Of a DNA stretch of 64,000 nucleotides, positions 41,943 to 51,302 are shown piece by piece. Origin of the DNA: Flavobacterium phragmitis (GTDB lineage Bacteria > Bacteroidota > Bacteroidia > Flavobacteriales > Flavobacteriaceae). The first letter of the stretch is position 1, and every line of letters starts with the position of its first letter. Below the pieces are notes generated by a model. The model saw only the letters and a program-made list of their open reading frames with translations. It searched no databases and was not told the origin of the DNA. The position numbers and the translations under genes were made by a program. The stretch is taken from the NCBI RefSeq assembly GCF_900112575.1, contig NZ_FOMH01000001.1, positions 1 to 64,000 of the forward strand, in the 5' to 3' direction.

Positions 41943-43292
41943 CTAGAATCCAAGAATCAAATTTGCTACACCAAAGTATAACATGATTCCGAATACGTCA
42001 TTGGTCGTTGTTATAAACGGACCAGTCGCAATTGCGGGATCAATTTTATTTTTATTCAAGAAAAGTGGTACTAGAGTTCCCAAAGTTGCAGCAAACAAAA
42101 TTACGACAATCATAGAGATTGAAATAGCAAATCCTACTAAATATTGCTGATACATTATTGAATGATAACAAAGTAATAGCAAAGAAATGATACTTCCTGA
42201 GATCATCGAAACTGTAATTTCTTTAGTAAAGTATGCACGGCTGAAATCTTTCAAGGTTCCGTTTGCCAAACCTTGCACGACGATTGCCGATGCCTGAACT
42301 CCAATATTTCCTGCAGTTGCAGAAAGTAATGGCACAAAAATAATTAAAGTGGAATATTTTTGGAATGTACTTTCGTTTCCTTTCAAAACAAAAGAAGCTA
42401 CGATTTCAATTACCATTCCAATCAAAAGCCAAGGCAGACGAGCTTTGGTCAATTCGTAAACGCTGTCATTCGATTCAACGTCTTGCGTAATACCTGCGGC
42501 TAATTGGTAATCTTTATCTGCTTCTTCCTTGATTACGTCTACGATATCGTCAATGGTAATTCTTCCCACCAAACGCCCCAATTCGTCGACAACCGGAATA
42601 GCCTCTAAATCGTATTTCTGCATGATACGCGCAACTTCAACGTCTTCCGTATCAACATTTACAAAATTTAATTTTCGGATATAAACTTCACCAATCTGAG
42701 TTTTGGTAGAAGAAGTCAGCAAGTCTTTAAGAGAAAGTCTTCCTTTTAGACGATTTTCATCATCAACCACATAAATAGAATGTACTCTGGAAACGTTTTC
42801 AGCCTGAATACGCATTTCTTTAACGCAGGTTAAAACATTCCAGTTTTCATTTACTTTTACAAGCTCCTTCCCCATCAAACCACCGGCTGTATTTTCGTCG
42901 TAACGCAAAAGATCTACAATGTCTTTGGCGTGTTCAACGTCAACAAGTTCAGAGATTACTTCTGCTTTTATTTCCTGCGAAAGCTCTGCGATAATATCGG
43001 CAGCATCATTTGTTTCAAGCTCATCAAGCTCTTCCGCGATTTCTTTTGGTGAAAGTCGGCTTAAGATATTTTCACGCAGATCTTCTTCCAATTCCAGAAG
43101 AATTTCGGCTGTTTTATCACTATCTAAAACCTTAAAGATATAAGTTGCCTCGTCAAAATCTAATTCGTCTAAAATTTCGGCAATATCGGCATGGTGCAGA
43201 TCATTAAGTAAAACTTCTAGTTCACTGTCGTTTTTCTTATTGATCAGCTCCTCTAACTGGTGTATAAATTCTTTACTAACTTTGAACTCCAT
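41943..43292 (-). CDS. mgtE: Magnesium transporter MgtE
   Basis: This is a 449-residue Mg2+ channel/transporter. An acidic N-domain of helical repeats spans about 1-130 ([42 protein letters not shown]). Two CBS domains follow at about 135-255 ([47 protein letters not shown]) and sense Mg2+. Five membrane helices lie from about 280 to 445, with [23 protein letters not shown] and [23 protein letters not shown] lining the pore. It overlaps the end of rsmA by 17 bp, so the two are co-transcribed. Confidence 0.96.
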   Translation of the reverse strand: MEFKVSKEFIHQLEELINKKNDSELEVLLNDLHHADIAEILDELDFDEATYIFKVLDSDKTAEILLELEEDLRENILSRLSPKEIAEELDELETNDAADIIAELSQEIKAEVISELVDVEHAKDIVDLLRYDENTAGGLMGKELVKVNENWNVLTCVKEMRIQAENVSRVHSIYVVDDENRLKGRLSLKDLLTSSTKTQIGEVYIRKLNFVNVDTEDVEVARIMQKYDLEAIPVVDELGRLVGRITIDDIVDVIKEEADKDYQLAAGITQDVESNDSVYELTKARLPWLLIGMVIEIVASFVLKGNESTFQKYSTLIIFVPLLSATAGNIGVQASAIVVQGLANGTLKDFSRAYFTKEITVSMISGSIISLLLLCYHSIMYQQYLVGFAISISMIVVILFAATLGTLVPLFLNKNKIDPAIATGPFITTTNDVFGIMLYFGVANLILGF

Positions 43293-44061
43293 CGGTTTCT
43301 ATTTTTAGAGTTAGTTCAATAAACTCATCGACACTTAACTGCTCCGGACGTTTATCAAAGATAGTGTCTTCTCGCAATTGATCTGATAAATTTAATGTTT
43401 TCAAACTGTTACGTAATGTTTTTCGTCTCTGCTGAAAAGCGGTTTTCACTACTGTAAAAAATAACTTTTCGCTACACGGAAGGCTGTAATCTTCCTTTCG
43501 GGTCATTCTCATCACACCCGATTTCACCTTGGGCGGAGGAATAAAAACGTTTTCATCAACCGTAAACAGATACTCTGTATCATAGAAAGCCTGAGCTAAA
43601 ACTGATAGTATTCCGTAGGTTTTCGAGCCTTTCTTTTCACAGATACGCTCGGCTACTTCTTTCTGAAACATTCCTGAAAATTCCGGAATCTGATGTTTTA
43701 AATCTAATGTTCTAAAAACAATCTGAGAAGAAATATTGTACGGAAAGTTACCAATTATGGCAAACTGTTTGTCCTGGTAAACTTCATTTATATTATACTT
43801 CAGGAAATCCTGAGAGATAATTTTGTCTTTTAATTTCGGATAATGTGCATCCAGATACGCTACAGATTCGGTATCAATCTCAATAACGTGTGTCGTAATT
43901 GGCTTTTCAAGTAAATATTTAGTAAGCACACCCATTCCTGGCCCTATTTCCAGAACCTCTTCATATCCTTTAAGACTTAAAGTATCTGCAATCGCTTTTG
44001 CGACACTTTCGTCTTTAAGGAAGTGCTGTCCTAAATGTTTTTTTGCTTTTACTTTTTCCAT
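43276..44061 (-). CDS. rsmA: 16S rRNA dimethyladenosine transferase (KsgA/RsmA)
   Basis: It dimethylates two adjacent adenosines in helix 45 of 16S rRNA during small-subunit assembly. The 261-residue protein starts [20 protein letters not shown]. It has the SAM-binding loop [15 protein letters not shown] (about 40-54), the acidic IDTESV, and the catalytic [12 protein letters not shown] (usual NLPYN). The C-terminal domain has [13 protein letters not shown] and [15 protein letters not shown] consensus -7 box lies 27-34 bp upstream of the start. mgtE follows with overlap. Confidence 0.96.
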   Translation of the reverse strand: MEKVKAKKHLGQHFLKDESVAKAIADTLSLKGYEEVLEIGPGMGVLTKYLLEKPITTHVIEIDTESVAYLDAHYPKLKDKIISQDFLKYNINEVYQDKQFAIIGNFPYNISSQIVFRTLDLKHQIPEFSGMFQKEVAERICEKKGSKTYGILSVLAQAFYDTEYLFTVDENVFIPPPKVKSGVMRMTRKEDYSLPCSEKLFFTVVKTAFQQRRKTLRNSLKTLNLSDQLREDTIFDKRPEQLSVDEFIELTLKIETDGVQS

Positions 44062-44087
44062 TTCATTTCTTGTTTGTCACGAGGCTG

Positions 44088-44095
44088 CAAAAGTA
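44088..44095 (-). promoter_or_regulatory. -7 box of rsmA-mgtE
   Basis: TACTTTTG on the minus strand matches TAnnTTTG, 27 bp before the rsmA ATG. Confidence 0.5.
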
Positions 44096-44099
44096 TTGT

Positions 44100-44130
44100 T
44101 TTTTTTTGCCACAAAGGCTCAAAGACACAA
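44100..44130. repeat. Repeat module GCCACAAAGGCTCAAAGACACAAAG
   Basis: This is a single half-copy of the GCCACGAAGGCACAAAGAC module, between rsmA and the small GTG-start gene, without a nearby opposite arm. Confidence 0.5.
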
Positions 44131-44134
44131 AGAT

Positions 44135-44323
44135 TTATTCTTTTCTCTCGATTACAATAAGAAAATTGTCTTTATTTTTATCTATTTTATTCTTAACTGG
44201 AAATTTACTCATCCTTTCACTTAAACGCAAAAAGCTGTAAAACCTTTCTACTTTTGATAATTTCAAAAAGTCTTCCTGTTGTTGCCTATTACTTTCTTCT
44301 TTTGTTTGAAATCGAATTTCCAC
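44135..44323 (-). CDS. Possible small protein, 62 aa, GTG start
   Basis: The frame ending at 44135 has a protein-like composition from about base 44323. It is soluble and highly charged, with FLKLSKVERFYSFLRLSERM in the middle, which looks like an amphipathic helix pair, and an end rich in Lys/Asn. GTG at 44323 is preceded by TAGGAAA about 6 bases upstream. Extending further upstream would run into the DUF4286 gene with poor, unrelated sequence. Similar short proteins occur in flavobacteria as far as I recall, but I cannot name a family. Confidence 0.45.
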   Translation of the reverse strand: MEIRFQTKEESNRQQQEDFLKLSKVERFYSFLRLSERMSKFPVKNKIDKNKDNFLIVIERKE

Positions 44324-44372
44324 GAATTTCCTAATAAAATGAAAACCGTGACTGTGACTGAAAACTAAAAAA

Positions 44373-44684
44373 TTAGTGCTCTGAAATAACCTCCAACTCC
44401 GTTCTAAAAGAAAGCATTTTATCTGCAAATAAACCTAAAGCTTCTCTATGAAATTCAGGTTCGTCTTCGATATAAAACTTATCCAGCGTTTCTTTGCTGT
44501 CTGTAACATATTGAGTTGAATAAGTAATTCCGCCCATTTCTTCTTCAACCAAAACTTTTACTATTCTCGCCGAAGAGAATTTATTAGTAGCCAGAATTTC
44601 TGGTATGTGTTTTTCCTGCATCCATTTTAACCATTGGTCGTGAACGCTTTCGTGTATGTTTGTGGTAACGTTGTAAATAATCAT
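44373..44684 (-). CDS. DUF4286 family protein
   Basis: This is a 103-residue cytoplasmic protein starting MIIYNVTTNIHESVHDQWLKWM. ITYSTQYVTDSKETLDKFYIED and ALGLFADKMLSFRTELEVI follow. This matches DUF4286, a Bacteroidota family with a ferredoxin-like/dimeric alpha-beta barrel layout resembling small monooxygenase-like domains, but without known activity. It lies downstream of a TPR protein gene and separated from it by repeats. Confidence 0.88.
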   Translation of the reverse strand: MIIYNVTTNIHESVHDQWLKWMQEKHIPEILATNKFSSARIVKVLVEEEMGGITYSTQYVTDSKETLDKFYIEDEPEFHREALGLFADKMLSFRTELEVISEH

Positions 44685-44691
44685 TTTTTCT

Positions 44692-44838
44692 AAGGTTCTG
44701 AGATGCTGAGATGCAAAGGTTCTGAGTTTTTTTCTCTTACTTCTTGAATCTCTTCAAATCACGATATTATTATTTTTTTGATTTCAGATTTTTGATTTCA
44801 GACTTTAGATTTCAACAAGAATCTAAAGTCTGAAATCT
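44692..44838. repeat. Intergenic inverted repeats
   Basis: AGGTTCTGAGATGCTGAGATGCAAAGGTTCTGAG at 44694-44727 has internal direct repeats. TTTCAGACTTTAGATT and AATCTAAAGTCTGAAA (about 44796-44836) are complementary arms, and the hairpin may terminate the TPR gene. Confidence 0.65.
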
Positions 44839-44841
44839 GAA

Positions 44842-46623
44842 TTATAAATTCTTATCCCCTCTTAACTCACGGTATTTTTTTCTGGCATCGACAAAGTAAA
44901 TACTGTCTTGATGATTAAAAATTACCTTTTCATATAAAGGTTTTGCCTTTTCGGTGTCTTTTAGTTCGTCGTTGTAGATTTCTGCTGAGAAAAATAAGGC
45001 TTCGTCAACATAAATTCCGTCACTGTGATTGTCAATAATCTGTTGATATTGGCTTAAAGCCGAAGCAAAATCTTTCTGGCTTTCGTAAACTTTTCCTAAA
45101 CGAAGTAACGTTACAGCTTCTATTTCCTGACCTTTAAAGTTTTTTAAAATATTTTGAAACTGCGTGATTGCTTCTTGTTTTTTATTCTGATAAATTAAAA
45201 AATCTCCTTTTGCAAATGCTTTCAAAGCGACTTGGGTCGAATCAGCTGCTGTATTATCATTAATTAAAAGAAAATATTCTAAAGCATCATTTGCAATTAA
45301 CTGTGTATTGGCAGCTTTTAATTCTTTAAATTGTTTATTTGCCCATTCAAAATCGCCTTTGTAATAACTTGTTTTTGCTGCTTTCAAACTGGCTTCGTGC
45401 GCCATTACGTCATTTTTTAAATCCAATTGAATCTGCGAATAATAAATAAGCGCCTGATTATACTTCTCTTCCAAAAGCAGAATATCGGCCAGCTCCATTT
45501 TAGCATCGGCTTTTTGATATTCATTTAAATTCAATTCTAAAGCCTTTTTGATAACCGCCTTTCCTTCTTCAGTCTTTTTCAAATTAAAAGCCAGAAAATG
45601 TGCCTGAATAATCTGCAAAGATAAGGTAAAAGGATTGATTTCGTAAGTTGTCAGCAATTGCTTTAATTCCTGATCAATAACCGGATAATCCTTTTCCTGT
45701 GCATTATCAATCTTTATCTGCATTAAATACGAATTGGACTGAATCAGCAAACCTAAATCTTTGGTATTTTGAAGAATAAAGTTCAGAATTTCAACGGCTG
45801 TTTCGTCATCGTCTTCACTCATAGCAAACTGACTCAGATTAACGATGCTCATCAAAGATTCCGGTTCACGTTTGTAAATGGCTTTTTCCTGAATAAAGGC
45901 TTTACCAAATTCTTTCTGCTGTACATAAAACCAACTCAGATAATGATTCCAAAAAACATCCTGATCTTTTTGGGTTCTAAGAATTAATGCTTTTCGCATG
46001 GCATCTTTAAAAGCCGTATTATCCGTTTCCCCATTCATAAACCGGGACAACTGCGTCTGAATCAAACTGGTATTCTGCGGATTCGTGAAAGATTCCGTCA
46101 ACAGTAAATCGATCATCAAATCGGTTTTACCCAATTGACCGTACAGCATTCCGATTTGAAAATTGAAATTGAAATTCGGCTGTACCTGCATTGCCGTTTG
46201 ATACGATTTTAAAGCATATTCCAGTAATACTTTTTTCTCAAAAGAACTCGCGATTCCGTAGACATCGTTTGGACTTGTTTTTATCTTTTCAATTGCCTGT
46301 TCGTAGTAATTTTTAGCTTTCGAATCGTTCTTTTGTAATTGAAAATTGTATCCTAACTCCACCAGAAAAACACCTTGCTTGTAACGATTGTAACGATCCT
46401 GAATTGCTTTTTCGGCATTCGCAAACTGCTGTAACTGCTGATAACAATCGACAGTTCGCAAAAAATACTGTGTATTCGAAGGCGCACCTTTTAAAAGTTC
46501 TTCGTAACTGATTTTTGCTTTGTCAAAATCACCTTTGTCGTAATAATACTGCGCTAGCTGCTCGTTTTGTCCAAAGGCAAAACCAGAACATAATAAAACG
46601 ATACAAATCAATATGTTTTTCAT
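44842..46623 (-). CDS. Secreted TPR-repeat protein
   Basis: This 593-residue protein has a signal peptide (MKNILICIVLLCSGFAFGQ), then is almost entirely tetratricopeptide repeats. It starts at QLAQYYYDKGDFDKAKISYEELLKGAPS and continues to LRLGKVYESQKDFASALSQYQQIIDN and DTEKAKPLYEKVIFNHQDSIY. About twelve repeats are likely. It is periplasmic or outer-membrane associated and mediates protein interactions. The partner is unknown. lgt lies upstream on the same strand, separated by repeats. Confidence 0.9.
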   Translation of the reverse strand: MKNILICIVLLCSGFAFGQNEQLAQYYYDKGDFDKAKISYEELLKGAPSNTQYFLRTVDCYQQLQQFANAEKAIQDRYNRYKQGVFLVELGYNFQLQKNDSKAKNYYEQAIEKIKTSPNDVYGIASSFEKKVLLEYALKSYQTAMQVQPNFNFNFQIGMLYGQLGKTDLMIDLLLTESFTNPQNTSLIQTQLSRFMNGETDNTAFKDAMRKALILRTQKDQDVFWNHYLSWFYVQQKEFGKAFIQEKAIYKREPESLMSIVNLSQFAMSEDDDETAVEILNFILQNTKDLGLLIQSNSYLMQIKIDNAQEKDYPVIDQELKQLLTTYEINPFTLSLQIIQAHFLAFNLKKTEEGKAVIKKALELNLNEYQKADAKMELADILLLEEKYNQALIYYSQIQLDLKNDVMAHEASLKAAKTSYYKGDFEWANKQFKELKAANTQLIANDALEYFLLINDNTAADSTQVALKAFAKGDFLIYQNKKQEAITQFQNILKNFKGQEIEAVTLLRLGKVYESQKDFASALSQYQQIIDNHSDGIYVDEALFFSAEIYNDELKDTEKAKPLYEKVIFNHQDSIYFVDARKKYRELRGDKNL

Positions 46624-46633
46624 ACTGCTTTTT

Positions 46634-46735
46634 TTTTAGTTTTCAGTCGCAGTCTCGGTTCTCAGTCTCACAAACTGTAAACTGAGACTGTAAACTGGGA
46701 CTTTTTTTTTAGTTACTGTAAACTGGGACTTTTTT
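46634..46735. repeat. Intergenic repeats (AAACTGTAAACTG / CAGTCTCA)
   Basis: TCAGTCGCAGTCTCGGTTCTCAGTCTCA on the left faces AAACTGAGACTGTAAACTGGGACT. The unit TACTGTAAACTGGGACTTTTTT is then repeated directly and runs into the 3' end of lgt. It lies between lgt and the TPR gene. Confidence 0.65.
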
Positions 46736-47542
46736 ACTTTTCCAAATAATCAAAACCAAGCCAATTACTATGAACGGAATACTTAAAATCTGTCCCATAT
46801 TAATCAGCATATCGTTTTCAAAAGCTTCCTGATTTTCTTTGAAGAATTCAATTATAAATCGAGCTGCAAATAATAAAGTTAAGAAACTTCCAAAAATTAA
46901 ACCTTGTGCATTTCTAATTTTCTCCGATTTATACATGTAAAACAGAATTACAAAAATCAACACATAAGCAAAAGCTTCATATAATTGCGTTGGATGTCTC
47001 GGAATTAAATCGTCTCTTTCAAAAACAACTCCCCAATTTCCGTTGGTTGGTTTTCCGTATATTTCAGAATTCATGAAATTCCCCATTCTGATAAATGCTC
47101 CTGTTACAGGAACCGCAACCGCCATTTTATCCAGAAGTCCCAAGAATTGTACTTTGTATCTACGACAATATAAAATCATTGCTGTAATTACACCAATCGA
47201 ACCACCATGGCTTGCCAATCCCTGATAGCCTACAAACTCATAAGCACCTTTTATTTTCTGAATTGGTAAAAGAATTTCTATCGGATGTTTGAAGAAATAT
47301 TCTGGTTCGTAGAATAAACAATGTCCAAGTCTGGCCCCCAAAACGGTTCCGACAATAACATAAATCAGTAAAGTATCGAGATTGTCTAGAGAAAGATTCT
47401 CTTTTTTGTAAATATTTCTAACAATATAAAAGCCCAGAAGAAGTCCACAGGCAAAAAGAGCTCCATAATATTTTAAAGGAAAACTATCTGTGATCCAAAA
47501 AATAACGGGATCGACATTCCAGTTTAATACTCCGTTTTTCAT
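46709..47542 (-). CDS. lgt: Prolipoprotein diacylglyceryl transferase
   Basis: This 277-residue inner-membrane enzyme adds diacylglycerol from phosphatidylglycerol to the lipobox Cys of prolipoproteins, the first step in maturing the many lipoproteins in this window. It has about seven helices. The family motifs are LGARLGHCLFYEPEYF, YQGLASHGGSIGVI with the essential His, and GAFIRMGNFMNSEIYGKPT with the Arg and Asn/Glu residues. HPTQLYEAFAYV follows. Length is normal. The C-terminus overlaps an intergenic repeat, so the last residues (WKSKKVPVYSN) come from repeat sequence. Confidence 0.96.
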   Translation of the reverse strand: MKNGVLNWNVDPVIFWITDSFPLKYYGALFACGLLLGFYIVRNIYKKENLSLDNLDTLLIYVIVGTVLGARLGHCLFYEPEYFFKHPIEILLPIQKIKGAYEFVGYQGLASHGGSIGVITAMILYCRRYKVQFLGLLDKMAVAVPVTGAFIRMGNFMNSEIYGKPTNGNWGVVFERDDLIPRHPTQLYEAFAYVLIFVILFYMYKSEKIRNAQGLIFGSFLTLLFAARFIIEFFKENQEAFENDMLINMGQILSIPFIVIGLVLIIWKSKKVPVYSN

Positions 47543-47568
47543 TAGTCGCAGTTTTAGTAATTTTAAAG

Positions 47569-47601
47569 AAACCTGACAGGTTTTTGAAACCTGTCAGGTT
47601 T
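47569..47601. repeat. Palindrome AACCTGACAGG / CCTGTCAGGTT
   Basis: This is a short perfect hairpin between serS and lgt. It probably serves as a terminator for serS on the minus strand (47611 stop). Confidence 0.75.
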
Positions 47602-47610
47602 AGCTTCAAA

Positions 47611-48882
47611 TTAATTTATAATATCAAATCCGCAGTAAGGACGTAAAACTTCAGGGATTACGATTCCTTCCGGAGTTTGGTAATTTTCTATAATTCCAGC
47701 CAAAACTCTAGGAAGCGCTAATGAACTTCCGTTAAGTGTATGAGCCAATTGATTTTTTCCATCTTTGTCTTTGAAGCGTAATTTCAAACGGTTTGCCTGG
47801 AAAGTTTCAAAGTTAGAAACAGAACTGATTTCTAACCAGCGGTCTTGTGCTGTAGAAAACACTTCAAAATCATAAGTCAAAGCAGATGTGAATCCCATAT
47901 CTCCTCCACAAAGGCGTAAAACTCTGTATGGTAATTTTAGTTCTTTTAAAATTTCTTTTACATGTTCTACCATTCCGTCCAATGCAGCATAAGAGTTATC
48001 AGGATGCTCCACACGAACAATTTCTACTTTATCAAATTGGTGTAAACGATTCAATCCGCGAACGTGTGCTCCGTAAGAACCTGCTTCACGACGGAAACAT
48101 GGTGTATACGCAGTATGTAAAACAGGAAGGTCACTTTCGTTCAAAATGACATCGCGAAATAAATTTGTTACTGGAACCTCAGCGGTTGGAATCAAATATA
48201 AATCATCAATTGTAGAATGATACATTTGTCCTTCTTTGTCTGGTAATTGTCCCGTTCCAAATCCTGAAGCTTCGTTTACCAAATGCGGCACTTGAACTTC
48301 GTTATATCCCGCAGCGGTATTTTTGTCTAAAAAGTAGTTGATTAAAGCACGCTGTAAACGAGCCCCTTTTCCTTTATAAACAGGAAATCCTGCTCCGGTG
48401 ATTTTTACACCCAATTCAAAATCGATAATATCATATTTCTTTACCAATTCCCAGTGAGGTTGTGCGCCTTCGTGTAAAACTGGAATATCTCCCTCCTGGA
48501 AAACATTTAAATTATCATCTGGCGTTTTTCCTTCTGGAACAATATCTGCCGGAAGATTTGGTAAAGTATATAATTTATTAGTTAACTCAACAGCCAAAGC
48601 TTCTGCTTTTTCGCTCAGTTCTTTGCTTTTTTCTTTTAGTGAAACTGTTTTTTCTTTTAAGATTGCTGCTTTAGCTTTCTCTCCAGCTTTCATCAATTCA
48701 CCAATATCTTTGGACAATTTATTAGATTCTGATAAAGTATTGTCTAATTCCACTTGTGCAGCACGACGATTTTCGTCTAATTGAACCACTTCTTCCACAA
48801 CGCTTTTAGCATCGATATTTCGTTTTGCTAAAGCTTTGATTACTTTCTCTTGATTTTCTCTAATAAATGCAATTTGTAACAT
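47611..48882 (-). CDS. serS: Seryl-tRNA synthetase
   Basis: This class II synthetase charges tRNA-Ser (and starts selenocysteine charging where present). The 423-residue protein has the N-terminal antiparallel coiled coil (about 25-105) that contacts the tRNA long variable arm. The core motifs are ALINYFLDKN (motif 1 area), TAEVPVTNLFRD, PCFRREAGSYGAHVRGL (motif 2) and NGSSLALPRVLAGIIENYQ (motif 3). The C-terminus is PYCGFDII. It is monocistronic with a consensus promoter. Confidence 0.98.
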   Translation of the reverse strand: MLQIAFIRENQEKVIKALAKRNIDAKSVVEEVVQLDENRRAAQVELDNTLSESNKLSKDIGELMKAGEKAKAAILKEKTVSLKEKSKELSEKAEALAVELTNKLYTLPNLPADIVPEGKTPDDNLNVFQEGDIPVLHEGAQPHWELVKKYDIIDFELGVKITGAGFPVYKGKGARLQRALINYFLDKNTAAGYNEVQVPHLVNEASGFGTGQLPDKEGQMYHSTIDDLYLIPTAEVPVTNLFRDVILNESDLPVLHTAYTPCFRREAGSYGAHVRGLNRLHQFDKVEIVRVEHPDNSYAALDGMVEHVKEILKELKLPYRVLRLCGGDMGFTSALTYDFEVFSTAQDRWLEISSVSNFETFQANRLKLRFKDKDGKNQLAHTLNGSSLALPRVLAGIIENYQTPEGIVIPEVLRPYCGFDIIN

Positions 48883-48921
48883 AGCTTGATTTTTATACTA
48901 TTGTGTTTTTTATAACGGAAG

Positions 48922-48948
48922 CAAATTTAAGGAAATGTTTGTTAACAA
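48922..48948 (-). promoter_or_regulatory. Promoter of serS
   Basis: On the minus strand, TTG (48948-48946) is followed after 16 bases by TAAATTTG (48929-48922). It leaves a leader of about 33 bases before the ATG at 48882. Confidence 0.6.
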
Positions 48949-48987
48949 TAGGTCAAAGTTTTGCAGTAAAACCGAAATCTCTTATAA

Positions 48988-49020
48988 ACATCAAAAGCAC
49001 TCTAAAAGTGCTCTTGATGT
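48988..49020 (-). terminator. Intrinsic terminator of the lipoprotein gene at 49041
   Basis: ACATCAA(A)AGCACT pairs with AGTGCT(C)TTGATGT around CTAAA. It lies 20 bp past the stop. Confidence 0.8.
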
Positions 49021-49040
49021 TATTTCGAAATTCATGTTTT

Positions 49041-49970
49041 TTACTCTAAAAAACGATGCCTGTCATCTCTATTAAAAGCGTATTCTTTGCCGTTAAACAT
49101 TAATTTCTCGGATTCTTTTTTGATTTTTAGATTGCTCTTTTCTTCCATTTCATTTTCTAAACTGTCCTCGACAGCTTCTTCATAAGAAAAGTTTTTAGTT
49201 ACAATCAAATCATAAAAGCCATTTGTTTTATGATTTCCAAAACTCATTCCTGTTTCTAAGGTTTCGATTTGGTAAGTTCCACTTCCATTCGAATCTCCGT
49301 TAGTAAGACGGATGGGATATTCATAAAGGACTTTTTTAATTTCGTTGTTTGCAAGCGTGAGCAATGTAAATTTTTGTTCTGAATATAAAACAATTCTACT
49401 GCTTGCACTGGCTTCTGTATAAAAACCAATCGCAGGCGTATTCTCATTCAAATAGACCAAATCCTTTAAAATATGTGATTTCGAAAATCGAATGGCTTCG
49501 TTGTGATAATATCCGAGATTATCATCAAACTCTTCAGCGATTATATCCCCGCTTTCTCGATTGACAAATAAATATTTTCGCTGAAAGTAATTGCCTAGAT
49601 TTTCGTAGCCATCTGCTTTGGAAATCTTTTTATTGTGCTCAATAATAGTCAGGACAAAAAAAGCAGTTTTATCGTCGTAGTTGATTGAGCTCGTCTCATC
49701 CATTTTAATGTTTGAGTATTTGATATTCAGATTTGATGCAACCTTAGAAAGCAAAGGCAGATTCAACTCTTCCGAATCTTTAATGTCATCCAGATTTTTA
49801 AAAACGAGTTTTTTAAGCTCCTTATTATTATTATTATTATAATCAGCGTCTGTTTCTGTCAGCGAAAGCAGTTCTTGATTCTGAATCTCTGCTTGGTTTA
49901 TCGTTTTTTCACTCTTTCCGCAAGCGAATAAAAACATCAAAACTCCACTGTAGAGTATCGTTTTTTTCAT
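49041..49970 (-). CDS. Hypothetical lipoprotein
   Basis: From ATG 49970 the 309-residue protein has an SPII signal peptide (MKKTILYSGVLMFLFACGKSEK, Cys17). An upstream in-frame ATG adds 29 residues that spoil the signal, so I reject it. The mature region is Asn/Glu/Lys-rich, with strands such as DDKTAFFVLTIIEHNKKISKADGYENLGNYFQRKYLFVNRESGDIIAEEFDDNLGYYHNEAIRFS and, later, TYQIETLETGMSFGNHKTNGFYDLIVTKNFSYEEA. A run of Asn codons encodes DADYNNNNNKEL. It resembles PA3715-type secreted lipoproteins in mature-domain layout. The function is unknown. Confidence 0.75.
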   Translation of the reverse strand: MKKTILYSGVLMFLFACGKSEKTINQAEIQNQELLSLTETDADYNNNNNKELKKLVFKNLDDIKDSEELNLPLLSKVASNLNIKYSNIKMDETSSINYDDKTAFFVLTIIEHNKKISKADGYENLGNYFQRKYLFVNRESGDIIAEEFDDNLGYYHNEAIRFSKSHILKDLVYLNENTPAIGFYTEASASSRIVLYSEQKFTLLTLANNEIKKVLYEYPIRLTNGDSNGSGTYQIETLETGMSFGNHKTNGFYDLIVTKNFSYEEAVEDSLENEMEEKSNLKIKKESEKLMFNGKEYAFNRDDRHRFLE

Positions 49971-50105
49971 AGGCATCAATTTGTTAGTAGATTTTTTTGG
50001 GCTTTTCAAATATATAATTTTCTTACAAACACAACTAAAAAAAGATCCAATTATCAAATAATACTCTAAGAAATCAATAATTACAAGGCTTTACAATCTA
50101 AAGTT

Positions 50106-50645
50106 TTAGCCTCTTTTTATTTCATGACCAACAAATTCTTCCAGTGTTTTAAACATTTCTTCTACCGAAAGCACTTCTGTGTCTGGATGTGATTTTAAAA
50201 ATGAGGCATTCAATTCAACGATACTTTCATCCAATTCAAAATAAGCATTATTATTTAAAAGATCGCGAAACGGATTTGGGGTATCAAACTTAGACTGTAA
50301 AAATTTCCCAAGTTTGATATTGCTCTGCAAACGCAGTTTTCGGGATTGTTCTTTAAACAATTCCAAATGTTTTTTGGCACCAATTAATTCCAAGCCTTCT
50401 TCAATAAGTTCGTTTAATTCTTTATTCCAGCCAGAATCATGAACGAATTTAGAAAAATTTCCTTCTGCATATTTTGAAGCATAAAAATCCAAATAGTAAC
50501 TCATCAAAGCGTCTTCGTGAATCAAATCGTCATCTATTTTTTCTTCACGCATTAAATTGATTACCGAAATATTCGAATTTACAACGTCTTGCGGGTTTTC
50601 GCTATTTGCCGCCGTTTCTGAAATTATGATTTTACCGAATTCCAT
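50106..50645 (-). CDS. DMP19/DUF4375-like protein
   Basis: This is a 179-residue acidic cytoplasmic protein. The central part contains LMSYYLDFYASKYAEGNFSKFVHDSGWNKELNELIEEGLELIGAKKHLELFKEQ, the pattern of DMP19-like (DUF4375) domains, with the aromatic/Gly GNFSKF turn followed by an Asn/Ser-Gly. Proteins of this family are often immunity or DNA-mimic-like. No toxin is adjacent. The family call is by pattern only, so moderate. Confidence 0.6.
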   Translation of the reverse strand: MEFGKIIISETAANSENPQDVVNSNISVINLMREEKIDDDLIHEDALMSYYLDFYASKYAEGNFSKFVHDSGWNKELNELIEEGLELIGAKKHLELFKEQSRKLRLQSNIKLGKFLQSKFDTPNPFRDLLNNNAYFELDESIVELNASFLKSHPDTEVLSVEEMFKTLEEFVGHEIKRG

Positions 50646-50781
50646 TTGAGTTTATTTAAAAGATTGCTTTTGCAAAGTTGAGGGAAATTATATTATGTTT
50701 TGAAAAGAAGAAAAGATTATTTTAGTATTTAAAAAAATCCTTGTCATTTAAAGCAAGATTGTTAAAAACGATAAACTATTC

Positions 50782-51285
50782 ATGAAAATAAAAAGCTTGA
50801 TATTTAAAGTTCCCGAACCTAAATTAAAGATCGTAAAGCAACTTATAATTTATATATCTGAAAAACATTCTGAAATAATCTTTGCACCAGTTTCCAAAGA
50901 AATAGAAGCAGGCTATACTTTTGAACAACAACAGTGTGAAGTAATTAATCTTAAAAGTTCAAACGAAATTATTGGAGAAACTTTTAAAAGAAATTTTCAG
51001 AAATTCAATATCGATAAAAATAAAAATGCTTCTAGTAAAATATCAGATTGGCCTGCATTAAAAGCAAGTAAAGAAAAAACTAAAGTTGCGTTTGAGAAAA
51101 ATTACACTCGTTTAATGGTTAATGGAGTTACAGAATATAATAACTTTTTCGAAATTGAAACAGTCTTAAATTACCCCATAAAAATTGAACTCACTACAAC
51201 AATATCATCGCATTGTGAAAACTCAGAATTAGGTCAACGTTTATTAAGAATATATAATTGTGATATTTGCGAAAGAGTAAAATAA
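50782..51285 (+). CDS. Hypothetical protein
   Basis: This 167-residue cytoplasmic protein is rich in Lys and Glu, with predicted beta strands (IKSLIFKVPEPKLKIVKQLIIYI, RLMVNGVTEYNNFFEIETVLNYPIKIELTTTIS). It ends with a Cys pair (NCDICERVK). I do not recognise it. It lies 17 bp upstream of a SUKH-domain gene on the same strand, so the two are probably co-transcribed. The position suggests a role in the same accessory group, which is inference. Confidence 0.65.
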   Translation: MKIKSLIFKVPEPKLKIVKQLIIYISEKHSEIIFAPVSKEIEAGYTFEQQQCEVINLKSSNEIIGETFKRNFQKFNIDKNKNASSKISDWPALKASKEKTKVAFEKNYTRLMVNGVTEYNNFFEIETVLNYPIKIELTTTISSHCENSELGQRLLRIYNCDICERVK

Positions 51286-51302
51286 AACATAAAGTATGAG
51301 TT

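Noticed and set aside
49971..50057. Upstream start of the lipoprotein gene
   Set aside because: The longer start puts 29 unrelated residues before a perfect SPII signal peptide.
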